A stretch of DNA of 64,000 bases from CAKSQF01 sp964582375 (GCA_964582375.1 CAZORL010000004.1:1-64000); one strand, 5' to 3'; numbered from the stretch's first letter, positions 35,396-45,361 are shown. The notes: generated from the letters alone by a model not told the origin. A program made the numbers and translations.

Positions 35396-35775
35396 CTTGA
35401 ATACAACCACATGGTCACTTGTCCGTTTACATAGTGCCGATAATTGCCGTCATCCGCAGGCTTTGCCTCACAGTAAAAGCAGGGCTAATCGTCGATAATT
35501 TCGGTGTTGACTACCGATGTTGCGGTGTCATCAAAGCCTGCGATCGTGTAATCGGTCATCGGGGATGATCAAATAAGCAGATCGACATTGTCAACATTTG
35601 ACTTCACCGCATATTTTATACGAATGTTGTCCGCAAATGAGAGATTGCAGTATTTTATCTCCGGCTCGGGATCATTTGGTCGTGCGCCGGATATGAGCGC
35701 AAAACAGACAGTCAGTGTTGCCGCCGGCATGATCGCCGCCGGCAGAATTAGTGAACGTTTTTTTATGATCTTCAC
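35365..35775 (-). pseudogene. Remnant of a secreted repeat protein
   Basis: In one minus-strand frame from GTG 35775 (AAGGAGG 12 nt upstream), a signal peptide precedes IKYCNLSFADNIRIKYAV, typical of the N-terminus of clostridial surface proteins. After a TGA at 35569-35571 the same frame continues with MTDYTIAGFDDTATS, an Ig-like beta-repeat fragment. After a TAG at 35485-35487 it continues with PCFYCEAKPADDGNYRHY and ends at a TGA near 35365. Two stops and short domain pieces point to internal deletion and decay. The first 70 residues could still be made. Confidence 0.65.
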
Positions 35776-35905
35776 GATCTTTGTTTGCCTCCTTGAGGTT
35801 AAGATAATTATACCACTTTCGGTCTGATTTGTCAACAGTTGTCGCAAAAAACGGCAGACCGAATTTTTACGATCTGCCGTGATTTGTTTGTATTTTACTG
35901 TTTGA

Positions 35906-36634
35906 TCAAAGCTTTATGTTGCCGTCTGTTGCGGATGACAACACGCTTAGAACGATCGCCGCAGAACGCTCTGCCGCAAGAGTCTCAAATTCCGCATAGC
36001 TGACTCCAGCACTGTCGCCCGCAAGATCGGAAATTGCACGAATTATCGCAAATGGCAGACCGCTAAGCGTACATACCTGAGCGATGGCAGCCCCCTCCAT
36101 TTCGGCAGCGGCGGCGAGATAGTCTTTTTTCAGCCCGGCACGCACAACATCGTCGCAGATGAACTGATCGCCCGATACAATGGTGCCCCTGATGAATTTG
36201 TTTTTGCCGATGTAAAGTGACGCCGCCTTTTCAATGCGCTCGCAAAGCAGCCTGTCAGCCACAAAACGCGTGGGAAGGGAATGGTCGCCCTTCGAGCCGG
36301 GAATGAACCCCTTGGCGTATCCGATATCGTGAACATCAAAATCATGCTGGATCGCATCTGTTGCGATCACAAGATCGCAGACCGAAAGTCTGTCATCAAG
36401 TCCGCCCGCGATTCCTGTGTTGATTATCGCATCGGCATGGAACAGATCGATCATTGCCTGCGTGCATGCGGCGGCGGCAACCTTGCCGATACCGCAGACC
36501 ACTATTCCGACATCCTGTCCGCACAGCTTTCCGATGTGAAATACCGATCCGCAGGCGACAACCTCGCGCTCCTTTTCCATCATTTCCACGAGGGTGTTGA
36601 CCTCGACATCCATTGCTCCGATTATTCCTATCAT
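35906..36634 (-). CDS. mtnN: 5'-methylthioadenosine/S-adenosylhomocysteine nucleosidase
   Basis: A 242-residue nucleosidase that removes adenine from SAH and MTA. It starts with IGIIGAMDVEV, has the NTGIAGGLD loop, SGDQFI, the catalytic and ribose-binding EMEGAAIAQV, and the Asp in RAISDLAG. The SAH product feeds LuxS encoded just upstream. ATG 36634 follows AAGGGAGA; the longer frame is non-coding. Confidence 0.95.
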   Translation of the reverse strand: MIGIIGAMDVEVNTLVEMMEKEREVVACGSVFHIGKLCGQDVGIVVCGIGKVAAAACTQAMIDLFHADAIINTGIAGGLDDRLSVCDLVIATDAIQHDFDVHDIGYAKGFIPGSKGDHSLPTRFVADRLLCERIEKAASLYIGKNKFIRGTIVSGDQFICDDVVRAGLKKDYLAAAAEMEGAAIAQVCTLSGLPFAIIRAISDLAGDSAGVSYAEFETLAAERSAAIVLSVLSSATDGNIKL

Positions 36635-36726
36635 AATGTATCTCCCTTTTATAATCACGGCTTTCGCCTTGGCGAAAGCTTCCTTTTTTGAATTGCGGCT
36701 GTTTTTACAAGGCAAAAACTTTTTTG

Positions 36727-37191
36727 TTACCTCGGATACTCAAATGTTATCCGATCGGATGAAATGACCTCAAGATATCTCTCGCATTCAAGCTTTGCCG
36801 CACTAAGCGAAAGATTTTTGTAATTTCCGCATTCCTTGCGGCTTTTTCCGAATATTTCGCCGTCATGCTCTATTGTGCGCTTTAACGCACACATTAATGC
36901 ATCGAGTACCTCACGGTCATCGGCGTCCCTGACAAGCAAATAAAATCCGGTCTGACAACCCATCGGACCGAAATAGATGATCTTTTCGCCGATCTTGCCC
37001 GAGCGCATGTATGTTGCCAGCATGTGCTCGACCGAGTGCATCGTCAGATCGTCCATGTAATCGCCGCAGTTGGGCTTCCTTGTACGCAGATCGTAGGTCG
37101 TTATATCGCCATCGATTCGGGATATGTATATGCCCGGAACTATAAGATCGTGATCGACCTCAAATGATGCGATCCTCTTTACTTCATTCAT
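36727..37191 (-). CDS. luxS: S-ribosylhomocysteine lyase LuxS
   Basis: A 154-residue metalloenzyme that splits S-ribosylhomocysteine into homocysteine and the AI-2 precursor. The metal ligands are in HSVEH (about 53-57) and C121 region ECGNYKNLS. It overlaps the upstream HAD gene by 8 bp and precedes mtnN, making a short methyl-cycle operon. A small 9-bp hairpin near 36660-36679 separates luxS and mtnN. Confidence 0.95.
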   Translation of the reverse strand: MNEVKRIASFEVDHDLIVPGIYISRIDGDITTYDLRTRKPNCGDYMDDLTMHSVEHMLATYMRSGKIGEKIIYFGPMGCQTGFYLLVRDADDREVLDALMCALKRTIEHDGEIFGKSRKECGNYKNLSLSAAKLECERYLEVISSDRITFEYPR

Positions 37192-37948
37192 TGAGACAGC
37201 CCTCCTTTGTAAGCTTGTATATTATCTCTGCAACACCCGCACGCTCGGCAGCGTCGGTTTCCATGTCGCAAATGTGCTTTACACCCTCGGGTGCGTTGCC
37301 CATTGCAACCGAAATGTCGGCAACCGAGAGCATCGGCAGATCGTTTATACTGTCGCCGATCGCAACAGAGATCGCATCGCCGCCGTATATCCTTTTCACC
37401 GTTTCAACAGAACTGCCTTTGTCATGCCTTGGGATAGAGCATTCGGCGTAGGTCGGCTGTTGCAAGACGGTGTAGTAATTGGAGAAGTAGCTCATCTCGA
37501 TCGGCGAGAGCTTGCCGTCAAGGGCGATCTTTTCGACACCGATAAGCTCGAATCTCTCGCGAAAAACTTCGGGATCGTCGATGATCTCGTAGTCGGTCTT
37601 TCTTTTGGGGTTTATGATCGCCATTCCGCGTACGCCCTCAAATACCGCCTGCCGTCCCGTGCCCTTTATAAATTTGGCGTTTTTGACGAGCTGATCTCCA
37701 TCGATCTGATCCGAGAGAATGACATTGTCCGAAAGCTTTATATATGCCCCCGATCCTGCGGCTACGCCGTCAAATTTGATCTTCTCAAAAAGGAATTTCG
37801 GAATAAAATCAGGACTTCTGCCGGTGTTGATAAATACGGCGTGCCCGAGCGATCTTGCGTATTCTATCGCGCGAATGTTTTCTTCGGGCAGATGCCCTCT
37901 CGCAATCAGCGTTTCGTCAATGTCGAGGAAGAATAGATACTTTTTCAT
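37184..37948 (-). CDS. Cof-type HAD hydrolase
   Basis: A 254-residue phosphatase of the HAD IIB (Cof) type. Motifs are FLDIDETLI (nucleophile Asp), NTGRS, and IGDSINDLPML. These enzymes dephosphorylate sugar phosphates or cofactors; the substrate is unknown. ATG 37948 gives the domain start; the AAGGA upstream is 17 nt away, so translation may be weak. The gene overlaps luxS. Confidence 0.85.
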   Translation of the reverse strand: MKKYLFFLDIDETLIARGHLPEENIRAIEYARSLGHAVFINTGRSPDFIPKFLFEKIKFDGVAAGSGAYIKLSDNVILSDQIDGDQLVKNAKFIKGTGRQAVFEGVRGMAIINPKRKTDYEIIDDPEVFRERFELIGVEKIALDGKLSPIEMSYFSNYYTVLQQPTYAECSIPRHDKGSSVETVKRIYGGDAISVAIGDSINDLPMLSVADISVAMGNAPEGVKHICDMETDAAERAGVAEIIYKLTKEGCLNE

Positions 37949-37973
37949 TGTTTTGTGTAAATTTGTCCTTAAA

Positions 37974-38011
37974 TTTCGGAAGGTTGGCGGGAACTTTCTC
38001 ACCAACCTTCC
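37974..38011 (-). terminator. Terminator of alaS
   Basis: A perfect 10-bp stem (37978-37987 with 38002-38011) and a 14-nt loop, followed on the minus strand by GAAATTT. Confidence 0.65.
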
Positions 38012-38034
38012 TGTTTTGACCTTTATTGTTGTTA

Positions 38035-40662
38035 TCAGCCGATCATATCGGAGATGATCTCACATGCACTTGAGATCGCCTCGTCCGTCTTTGACAGATC
38101 CTTGCCGCCCGCTGTCGCACTGTCGGGACGCCCGCCGCCGCTTCCGCCGCATATTGATGCGACAGATTTGACTATCTTGCCCGCATTTGCTCCCTTGGCA
38201 ATGGATTCCTTGCCACATCCGCAAACAAAATTCAGCTTGCCGTCAAGTACGCTTGCGATGATCGTTATCGAGTTTTCGTTCTGACTTCTCAGATCGTCAC
38301 AGAGCGATCTGACTGCGGCGAGTGCAAGACCGTCAACTCTGCCCGAATAAACGGTGACGCCGCATACATTCTTTGCCGATGCACGGATGCCGTCGAGCTT
38401 TGACGATGCCATTTTTGCCTCAAGCGACTCGATCTCGCTTTTTGCCGCTTTAAGTTCTCCTTGAAGCTGGGACGCACGCTTTGCAATGTCGTGAGTGCCG
38501 ACCTTAAGCTCTTTTGCGGTCTGATCGATGAGATTGTCCTTTTCCTCTATCAGGCCGAGCACGCCGATGCCCGTCGTGCCCTCGATCCTTCTGATTCCTG
38601 CAGCCACCGAGGATTCCGAGATGATCTTGAAAAGACCTGCCTTTGCGGTGTTGTCAAGATGTGTGCCGCCGCAAAGTTCGGTCGAGAAGTTGCCCATTTT
38701 TACCATGCGCACGACTTTGCCGTATTTTTCGCCGAAAAGTGCCATCGCGCCGTTTTTCTTTGCGGTGTCAATGTCGGTCTCGATCGTCTCGATCGTCTCA
38801 CCGAGGAAGATATGCGCATTTACAAGTCCTTCAACCGCAGAGAGTTCAGCCTTTGTGAGCGGAGCAAAATGAGTGAAGTCGAAACGCACGCGTGTCTCGT
38901 CAACATACGAGCCTGCCTGCTCGACATGTGTGCCGAGAACCTTGCGAAGTGCCGCCTGGAGCAGGTGACAGGTCGAGTGGTTGCGAGCGATGCTCAGTCT
39001 TCTGGATGCGTTGATCTCAAGGCGCAGATCGTCGCCCATTGCAACATCGCCGTTGACCATTGAACACTGATGTACATACACACCGTCGATCTTCTGAGTA
39101 TCGACGACATTTATCATCGTGTCGCCGTCGTAAATGACACCCGTGTCTCCGACCTGACCGCCGCCCTCACCGTAGAACACCGTTTTGTCGGTGATAAGCG
39201 AAAACTCGCCTTCGTTGACTTCTTCGACCTTCATGTCGTCGGCAATGATGCCGATGACCTTTGCATTGCACACCGTGTCGGTGTAGCCGACAAACTCGGT
39301 CTTCGGGAAATCGCCGAGCAGGGATTTTGATGCGTCGCTCCATCCGGATATTGACGCACGAGCACTTCTTGCACGCTCTTTTTGACGCATCATAAGCTGT
39401 TTGAAGCCTTCTTCGTCAAGCACGAGCGACTGCTCTGCCGCGATCTCTTTCGTGAGATCGTAAGGGAAGCCGAAGGTGTCGTAAAGCTTGAACACTTCCT
39501 CTCCGGGGATCGTGTGGATGCCGCTTTCGATCGCTTTGCGGACGATGTTGGAAAGGATCGCAATGCCTGCATCGATAGTCGAGGCAAATCTCTCCTCTTC
39601 CATCGTGATGACCTTCTTGATGTAATCGAGCTTTTCGGTAAGCTCGGGGTATTCCGAAAGATTTTCGTGCGCTACGACCTCGGCGATGTCGGCAAGGAAG
39701 AGTCCGTTAATGCCGAGCAGACGTCCGTGACGGGCGGCACGGCGGAGAAGTCTGCGGAGAACGTATCCGCGTCCCTCGTTGGAAGGAATTACGCCGTCGC
39801 AGATCATAAATGTCGATGAGCGGATGTGGTCGGTGATAACGCGAAGTGATATGTCGCTCTTTTCACCCTGTCCGTAATGAACGCTTGCCTTGTCGGATAC
39901 AGCCTTCATGATGTTTCTGACGGTATCGACCTCGAAAAGATTGTTCACGCCCTGCATGATGCACGCAAGACGCTCAAGTCCCATACCCGTGTCTATGTTC
40001 GGTTTTGCAAGACGCGTGTAGTTGCCGTTTCCGTCGTTGTCGAATTGCGTGAATACGAGATTCCAAAATTCCATGTATCTGTCGCAGTCACAGCCGGGCT
40101 TGCAATCGGGCTTGCCGCAACCGTACTCGGGACCGCGGTCAAAATGTATCTCAGAGCAAGGGCCGCAAGGACCGGAGCCGTGCTCCCAGAAATTGTCTTC
40201 CTTGCCGAGGCGGACGATCTTTGACTCGTCAACGCCGATCTCGTTTGCCCAAATGTCATGTGCCTCGTCATCATCTTGGTATATTGTCACCCAAAGCTTG
40301 TCTATCGGCATTTCAAGGACCTTTGTTATAAATTCCCATGCCCAGTTTATTGCCTCGCGCTTGAAGTAATCGCCGAACGAGAAGTTACCGAGCATTTCGA
40401 AATATGTTCCGTGGCGCGCTGTTATACCGACACGGTCAATGTCGGGAGTGCGGATACATTTCTGGCATGTCGTCATGCGATGACGAGGCGGCTCTGCCTC
40501 TCCGGTGAAATATTTTTTGAGCGGTGTCATGCCTGCATTGATAAGCAGTATCGATTTGTCTCCGATCGGCACGAGCGGATAGCTCTTGTGACGCAAATGT
40601 CCTTTTGATTCAAAAAAAGAAAGATATTTTTCACGAATATCGTTTACCGATGTCCATTCCAT
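38035..40662 (-). CDS. alaS: Alanine--tRNA ligase
   Basis: An 875-residue class II synthetase. It begins with the AlaRS core (VNDIREKYLSFFESKGH) and carries the FSFGDYFKREAI motif, the zinc-binding editing domain (NHSTCHLLQAAL and CGGTHLDNT), and a C-terminal C-Ala domain ending in GGSGGGRPDSATAGGKD. ATG 40662 is used; GGAGG lies 13 nt upstream, so an in-frame TTG four codons earlier is an alternative. Confidence 0.96.
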   Translation of the reverse strand: MEWTSVNDIREKYLSFFESKGHLRHKSYPLVPIGDKSILLINAGMTPLKKYFTGEAEPPRHRMTTCQKCIRTPDIDRVGITARHGTYFEMLGNFSFGDYFKREAINWAWEFITKVLEMPIDKLWVTIYQDDDEAHDIWANEIGVDESKIVRLGKEDNFWEHGSGPCGPCSEIHFDRGPEYGCGKPDCKPGCDCDRYMEFWNLVFTQFDNDGNGNYTRLAKPNIDTGMGLERLACIMQGVNNLFEVDTVRNIMKAVSDKASVHYGQGEKSDISLRVITDHIRSSTFMICDGVIPSNEGRGYVLRRLLRRAARHGRLLGINGLFLADIAEVVAHENLSEYPELTEKLDYIKKVITMEEERFASTIDAGIAILSNIVRKAIESGIHTIPGEEVFKLYDTFGFPYDLTKEIAAEQSLVLDEEGFKQLMMRQKERARSARASISGWSDASKSLLGDFPKTEFVGYTDTVCNAKVIGIIADDMKVEEVNEGEFSLITDKTVFYGEGGGQVGDTGVIYDGDTMINVVDTQKIDGVYVHQCSMVNGDVAMGDDLRLEINASRRLSIARNHSTCHLLQAALRKVLGTHVEQAGSYVDETRVRFDFTHFAPLTKAELSAVEGLVNAHIFLGETIETIETDIDTAKKNGAMALFGEKYGKVVRMVKMGNFSTELCGGTHLDNTAKAGLFKIISESSVAAGIRRIEGTTGIGVLGLIEEKDNLIDQTAKELKVGTHDIAKRASQLQGELKAAKSEIESLEAKMASSKLDGIRASAKNVCGVTVYSGRVDGLALAAVRSLCDDLRSQNENSITIIASVLDGKLNFVCGCGKESIAKGANAGKIVKSVASICGGSGGGRPDSATAGGKDLSKTDEAISSACEIISDMIG

Positions 40663-40721
40663 GCTATATATCAAACCTCCGTGTTTGTCATTCAAATTTA
40701 CAGATATATCGATCTCCTCTA

Positions 40722-40750
40722 ATTATAACTCATTTTTTGCGATATGTCAA
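40722..40750 (-). promoter_or_regulatory. Perfect sigma-A promoter of alaS
   Basis: On the minus strand TTGACA (40745-40750), 17-bp spacer, TATAAT (40722-40727). Confidence 0.87.
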
Positions 40751-40765
40751 GTGGAAAAGTCCAAC

Positions 40766-40794
40766 TTGACAAAAAAACATAAGTGTGATATAAT
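40766..40794 (+). promoter_or_regulatory. Perfect sigma-A promoter of cca
   Basis: TTGACA (40766-40771), 17-bp spacer, TATAAT (40789-40794). Its -35 lies 15 bp from the -35 of the divergent alaS promoter. Confidence 0.87.
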
Positions 40795-40833
40795 AAATAT
40801 GTGTGAAAGATACTTGTTCGGACGGTGATTTTG

Positions 40834-42186
40834 ATGATAGCCCTGCCAAAAGACGTAAAAATGATTATAAACAGACTTTCCAAGCGCGGATACGAGGCTT
40901 ATGCGGTCGGCGGATGCGTAAGGGACTCCTTGCTCGGCATTTCGCCGAAGGATTATGATATAACCACATCTGCACGCCCCGATGAGATCATCGCCGCCTT
41001 CCCCGAGCTGTCTTACTTTGATGCGGGGATAAAGCACGGCACTGTCAGCCTGATAGTTGACGGCATCGTCTACGAGGTCACGACCTATCGCGTCGATGGA
41101 GATTATCTCGATCATCGCCACCCCGACAATGTCATTTTCGTCAGCTCGATCACCGATGACCTTGCAAGGCGCGATCTCACGATAAACGCGATGGCGTATA
41201 ATGACGAGCAGGGTCTTTGCGATCCATTCGGGGGAGCGGATGATCTGAAGGTTGGTGTTGTCCGTGCGGTCGGAGATCCGAGAAAACGCTTTGATGAAGA
41301 TGCACTGCGCATTCTTCGTGCCCTGCGATTTGCATCAGTCTACGGCTTTTCGATCGACGAGGATACTTCGACGGCAATTCACGAGCTGTCATTCCTGATA
41401 AAAGATGTCGCTTTTGAAAGGGTCAAGGCAGAGCTTGACAGGCTGCTCTGCGGCAAAAATGTCGGATATATACTGCGAGAATATCACGATGTCATCGAAA
41501 GGGTGATTCCCGAAATATCGGTGACGGTCGGCTATGATCAAGGGACAAAGTACCACGAATTTGATCTTTGGGAGCATATCGTGCGTACCGTCGAGAATGT
41601 CCCCTCCGATCTGACACTTCGATATACGATGCTCTTTCACGATCTCGGCAAGCCGTCATCTCGCACGATCGATAGGTGCGGGCAGTGCCACTATAAAGGT
41701 CATGCGGCGACGAGCGTTCCGTTAGCGCGCGAGATAACCGCAAGACTGAAGTTTGATAAAAAAACCGCCGACGATATTGTTTGTCTTGTCGGTGCACACA
41801 TGGATGCACCGCCGACAGACCGTCCCTCGGCACGGCGAATGATAAAAAAATACGGCATGTTGCGTACCGAAATGCTTCTCCATGTGATGCGCGCGGACAA
41901 TCTGTCGAAAAAAAGTGACGGCGAAAACGACCCGCGTATTCCCGAAATAACCGCCGCACAAGTTCTTGTTCGGAACATTGCACAAGACGGCGACGCATGT
42001 ATGCTCTCAGCCCTTGCCGTCGGCGGCAACGATCTGATAGCAATCGGCATAGACCGCGGACGTGCGATCGGCGAGCTGCTCGAGACTCTTCTTGACCTGG
42101 TGATCGACGGTAAACTTGAAAATCGCCGCGACGATCTGCTCGATTTTGCGAAAAAAATCGTTAATAATGAAAAAAATTGCAAATAA
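40834..42186 (+). CDS. cca: CCA tRNA nucleotidyltransferase
   Basis: A 450-residue class II polymerase that repairs or adds tRNA 3' CCA ends. Motifs are VGGCVRDSLLG with the catalytic DYD (KDYDITTSA), RRDLTINAMAY, and RILRALRFA; a C-terminal HD domain holds FHDLGKP. The tRNA-Lys in this window encodes CCA, so the enzyme may mainly repair. ATG 40834 is chosen over GTG 40825 because GGACGG is 8 nt upstream. Confidence 0.93.
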   Translation: MIALPKDVKMIINRLSKRGYEAYAVGGCVRDSLLGISPKDYDITTSARPDEIIAAFPELSYFDAGIKHGTVSLIVDGIVYEVTTYRVDGDYLDHRHPDNVIFVSSITDDLARRDLTINAMAYNDEQGLCDPFGGADDLKVGVVRAVGDPRKRFDEDALRILRALRFASVYGFSIDEDTSTAIHELSFLIKDVAFERVKAELDRLLCGKNVGYILREYHDVIERVIPEISVTVGYDQGTKYHEFDLWEHIVRTVENVPSDLTLRYTMLFHDLGKPSSRTIDRCGQCHYKGHAATSVPLAREITARLKFDKKTADDIVCLVGAHMDAPPTDRPSARRMIKKYGMLRTEMLLHVMRADNLSKKSDGENDPRIPEITAAQVLVRNIAQDGDACMLSALAVGGNDLIAIGIDRGRAIGELLETLLDLVIDGKLENRRDDLLDFAKKIVNNEKNCK

Positions 42187-42189
42187 AGG

Positions 42190-42218
42190 TTGCAATAAAC
42201 TTCACTTTGTGCTATAAT
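42190..42218 (+). promoter_or_regulatory. Promoter of hisS-aspS
   Basis: TTGCAA (42190-42195), 17-bp spacer, TATAAT (42213-42218), 50 bp before hisS. Confidence 0.75.
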
Positions 42219-42268
42219 AACATGATATCCTATGGATTGTAAGAAAGAACCGAAAGGTGATCATCAAA

Positions 42269-43519
42269 ATGATAAAGAAACCGCAGGGGATGCTTGATCT
42301 TTTCCCCGAAGATACCAAGAAAATACAATTTGTCGAGTCGACGGCGCGTAAGGTGGCGGCACGCTTCGGCTTTGGCGAGATACGCACACCGGTGCTTGAA
42401 TCGACCGAGCTGTTCGCAAGAGGCGTCGGCGGCACGACCGATGTTGTTCAGAAAGAAATGTACACCTTCATTGACCGCGACGGACCCTCACTCTCCCTTC
42501 GTCCCGAGGGGACTGCCGGTGTCGCAAGAGCTATACTTGAAAACGGCAAATACGGCGATGCCATGCCGCTTAAGTATTATTACATCATAAATTGCTACCG
42601 CCACGAGCGTCCGCAAAAGGGAAGATACCGCGAGTTTTCGCAGTTCGGTGTCGAGATGTTCGGTGCGGCTACCGCGACTGCGGATGCCGAGATCATTGCA
42701 CTTGCCGACAGGACCATAAAAGAGCTTGGAATAGCAAATGTCAAGCTCCATATCAATTCGATCGGCTGTCCGAATTGCCGCCCGGCGTACTACGGACGAC
42801 TTTGCGAGTATTTTGCCGATAAAAAGGACGGACTTTGCGAGAGCTGTAAGAGCCGACTTGAGACCAATCCCATGCGCATACTCGACTGCAAATCCGAGGT
42901 GTGCAAAAAGATTGCCGCCGACGCACCCCGTGCGATCGATTGCCTGTGCGATGAGTGTCGCACGCATATGGACAGCGTGAAAGCATCACTCGACACTATG
43001 GGTATCGAATACGAGATCGACACATCGATAGTTCGCGGACTCGATTACTACACGAGAACGGTGTTCGAGTTTATCTGCTCGGATGAGCGTATGGGTGCGC
43101 AATCGACAATATGCGGCGGCGGCAGATATGATCTGCTCATGGAAGAGCTTGGTGGTTCGCACCTGCCCGCATGCGGCTTCGGAATGGGAATTTCGAGACT
43201 GCTTCCGACAGTCGAGCTTCCCGATGCTCCCGAAAGGGAGGGCGTGTATGTCGCACCGATGGGAGAGCGTGCTCTGCTTTTTGCACAAAAGCTGGTGAAC
43301 GATCTTCGTGCCGACGGCATTCGCGCCGAGACGGATACGGTAGGCAGATCGGTCAAAGCGCAGATGAAATACGCCAATAAAATATCGGCGGCGTATACGC
43401 TTGTGATCGGCGATAATGAGCTTGACTCTGGTCACGCCGAGCTCAAAAACATGACCGACGGATCGTCCTCGAATGTAGAACTCGACGGCGTTTCGAGCGT
43501 TATCAAAGAAAAAATGTAA
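42269..43519 (+). CDS. hisS: Histidine--tRNA ligase
   Basis: A 416-residue class II synthetase. It has the motif 2 loop (YRHERPQKGRYREFSQFGVE), the HisA motifs LDYYTRTVFEF and GGGRYDLL, and an anticodon-binding C-terminal domain. It begins with the typical PQGMLDLFPED. ATG 42269 follows AAAGGTGAT. It forms an operon with aspS, a frequent pairing in Firmicutes. Confidence 0.95.
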   Translation: MIKKPQGMLDLFPEDTKKIQFVESTARKVAARFGFGEIRTPVLESTELFARGVGGTTDVVQKEMYTFIDRDGPSLSLRPEGTAGVARAILENGKYGDAMPLKYYYIINCYRHERPQKGRYREFSQFGVEMFGAATATADAEIIALADRTIKELGIANVKLHINSIGCPNCRPAYYGRLCEYFADKKDGLCESCKSRLETNPMRILDCKSEVCKKIAADAPRAIDCLCDECRTHMDSVKASLDTMGIEYEIDTSIVRGLDYYTRTVFEFICSDERMGAQSTICGGGRYDLLMEELGGSHLPACGFGMGISRLLPTVELPDAPEREGVYVAPMGERALLFAQKLVNDLRADGIRAETDTVGRSVKAQMKYANKISAAYTLVIGDNELDSGHAELKNMTDGSSSNVELDGVSSVIKEKM

Positions 43520-43556
43520 AATTTGCAAACGCAGTTAGAAAGTGAGACATAATAAA

Positions 43557-45344
43557 ATGGCAGAATTTTTCAGCTCCTCCGATAAGAGGACGTGCTATTG
43601 CGGCACACTGACAAAAGAAAACATAGGACAGGAAGTGACGGTCTGCGGCTGGGTACAGCGTCAGCGCGACCTCGGATCGCTTATATTCGTCGATCTTCGC
43701 GACCGCACGGGTATCGTTCAGCTCGCATTTGACCCGGACACCGACAAGGAGCTTTTCGACAAAGCCTTTTCGGTACGCAGTGAATATGTGCTGTCGGTGA
43801 AGGGAACAGTTCGCTCGAGAGGCGAGGGTGCGATCAATAAAAACATCCCGACCGGCGAGATCGAGATCTTCGTCAGTTCGATGAAGGTACTCTCCCAAGC
43901 ACAGACACCTCCGTTTGAAATATCCGACAGCGCAAAGGTCGGTGACGAGATCGCACTCAAATATCGATATCTCGATCTTCGCCGCCCCTCGCTCCAGAAG
44001 AATATAATGCTCCGTCATAAGATCGCACAGATCGCACGCGATTATTTCTACGAAAACGGATTTTATGAGATCGAGACCCCGATGATGATCAAGCCCACCC
44101 CCGAGGGTGCACGCGATTATCTCGTTCCGTCGCGTATACATCACGGATGCATGTACGCACTTCCTCAGTCGCCTCAGATCTATAAACAGCTCCTTATGCT
44201 TGGCGGATTTGACAGATATGTGCAGATCGCAAGATGCTTCCGCGATGAGGATCTCCGCGCCGATCGTCAGCCCGAGTTCACACAGATCGACCTTGAAATG
44301 TCTTTTGCTACACAAGAAGACATCATGGCGATAAACGAGGGACTTATGCGCAGACTCTATAAGGAGATACTTGATATCGATCTCGAGCCAATGCCGCATA
44401 TTACATATGATGAGGCAATGAACAGATACGGCTCGGATAAGCCCGATACTCGTTTTGGTATGGAGATACAGGACGTTTCCAAATTGGTTGCCGATTGCGC
44501 ATTCGGTGTGTTCTCGTCCGCAGTTGCAAACGGCGGTTCTGTCCGTGCCATAGTCGTAAAGGGAGGAGCGGCAAAACTCTCGCGTAAGGAGATCGATAAG
44601 CTTACCGAGCACGCAAAGGGAATCGGCGCAAAGGGACTTGCGTTCGTTCGCTTTGTCGATGAAACACCTAATTGCTCGTTTGCGAAATTCTTTGAAAAAG
44701 ATGCGCTTGACGCACTTCTTGACTCGATCGATTGCAGAAAGGGCGATGTCGCACTCTTCGTTGCGGATAAAAATCCGATCGTCCTGTCCACTCTCGGTGC
44801 TCTCCGTAATATCGTCGCAAGACAGCTCGATATGATACCTCACGGCAAATATAACTTCCTTTGGGTAACGGAATTTCCCTTCTTTGAGTGGAATGAGGAG
44901 ACCGAGCATTGGGATGCCATGCATCATCCCTTTACGATGCCGCATGAGGATTGCCTGCAGTATCTCGAGAGCGATCCCGGCAAGGTATATGCGCAGTGCT
45001 ATGACCTCGTGCTCAACGGAACCGAGCTTCTTTCGGGATCGATCAGGATCACCGACTGGGAGCTTCAAGAGAAAATGTTCAAGGCACTCGGACTCACACC
45101 CGAGGAGATCGATGCAAAATTCGGCTTCCTTGTAGATGCATATAAGTACGGTGCACCTCCGCACGGCGGATCGGGTATGGGACTTGACAGACTCGTTATG
45201 ACCATGGTCGAGGCTGACTCGCTTCGTGATGTAATAGCATTCCCGAAGATCCAAAACGCATCCGAGCCGATGTCGAAATGCCCCGCAAAAGCCGACCCTG
45301 CCGCTCTTGCCGAGCTTGGGCTTGCGATCGTCGATGAAGAATGA
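43557..45344 (+). CDS. aspS: Aspartate--tRNA ligase
   Basis: A 595-residue bacterial-type class II synthetase. An N-terminal OB fold (VTVCGWVQRQRDLGSL) precedes motif 2 (FRDEDLRADRQPEFTQIDLE), a GAD insertion (about 295-420), and motif 3 (GGSGMGLDRLVM). ATG 43557 is used; the ribosome site is weak. A 583-residue reading frame on the other strand is a codon-bias shadow. Confidence 0.96.
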   Translation: MAEFFSSSDKRTCYCGTLTKENIGQEVTVCGWVQRQRDLGSLIFVDLRDRTGIVQLAFDPDTDKELFDKAFSVRSEYVLSVKGTVRSRGEGAINKNIPTGEIEIFVSSMKVLSQAQTPPFEISDSAKVGDEIALKYRYLDLRRPSLQKNIMLRHKIAQIARDYFYENGFYEIETPMMIKPTPEGARDYLVPSRIHHGCMYALPQSPQIYKQLLMLGGFDRYVQIARCFRDEDLRADRQPEFTQIDLEMSFATQEDIMAINEGLMRRLYKEILDIDLEPMPHITYDEAMNRYGSDKPDTRFGMEIQDVSKLVADCAFGVFSSAVANGGSVRAIVVKGGAAKLSRKEIDKLTEHAKGIGAKGLAFVRFVDETPNCSFAKFFEKDALDALLDSIDCRKGDVALFVADKNPIVLSTLGALRNIVARQLDMIPHGKYNFLWVTEFPFFEWNEETEHWDAMHHPFTMPHEDCLQYLESDPGKVYAQCYDLVLNGTELLSGSIRITDWELQEKMFKALGLTPEEIDAKFGFLVDAYKYGAPPHGGSGMGLDRLVMTMVEADSLRDVIAFPKIQNASEPMSKCPAKADPAALAELGLAIVDEE

Positions 45345-45361
45345 TCACCATATGATATAAT

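Noticed and set aside
36660..36679. Hairpin between luxS and mtnN as a terminator
   Set aside because: The stem is good but on the minus strand it is followed by a GATTATAAAA region rather than a T run; it may be a processing or stability hairpin.
40245..40608. Plus-strand open frames opposite alaS
   Set aside because: They are shadows of the alaS frame without start signals or domain features.
43503..45254. 583-residue open frame opposite aspS
   Set aside because: It is an antisense shadow of a well-identified gene, with low-complexity composition caused by codon bias and no ribosome site or domain.
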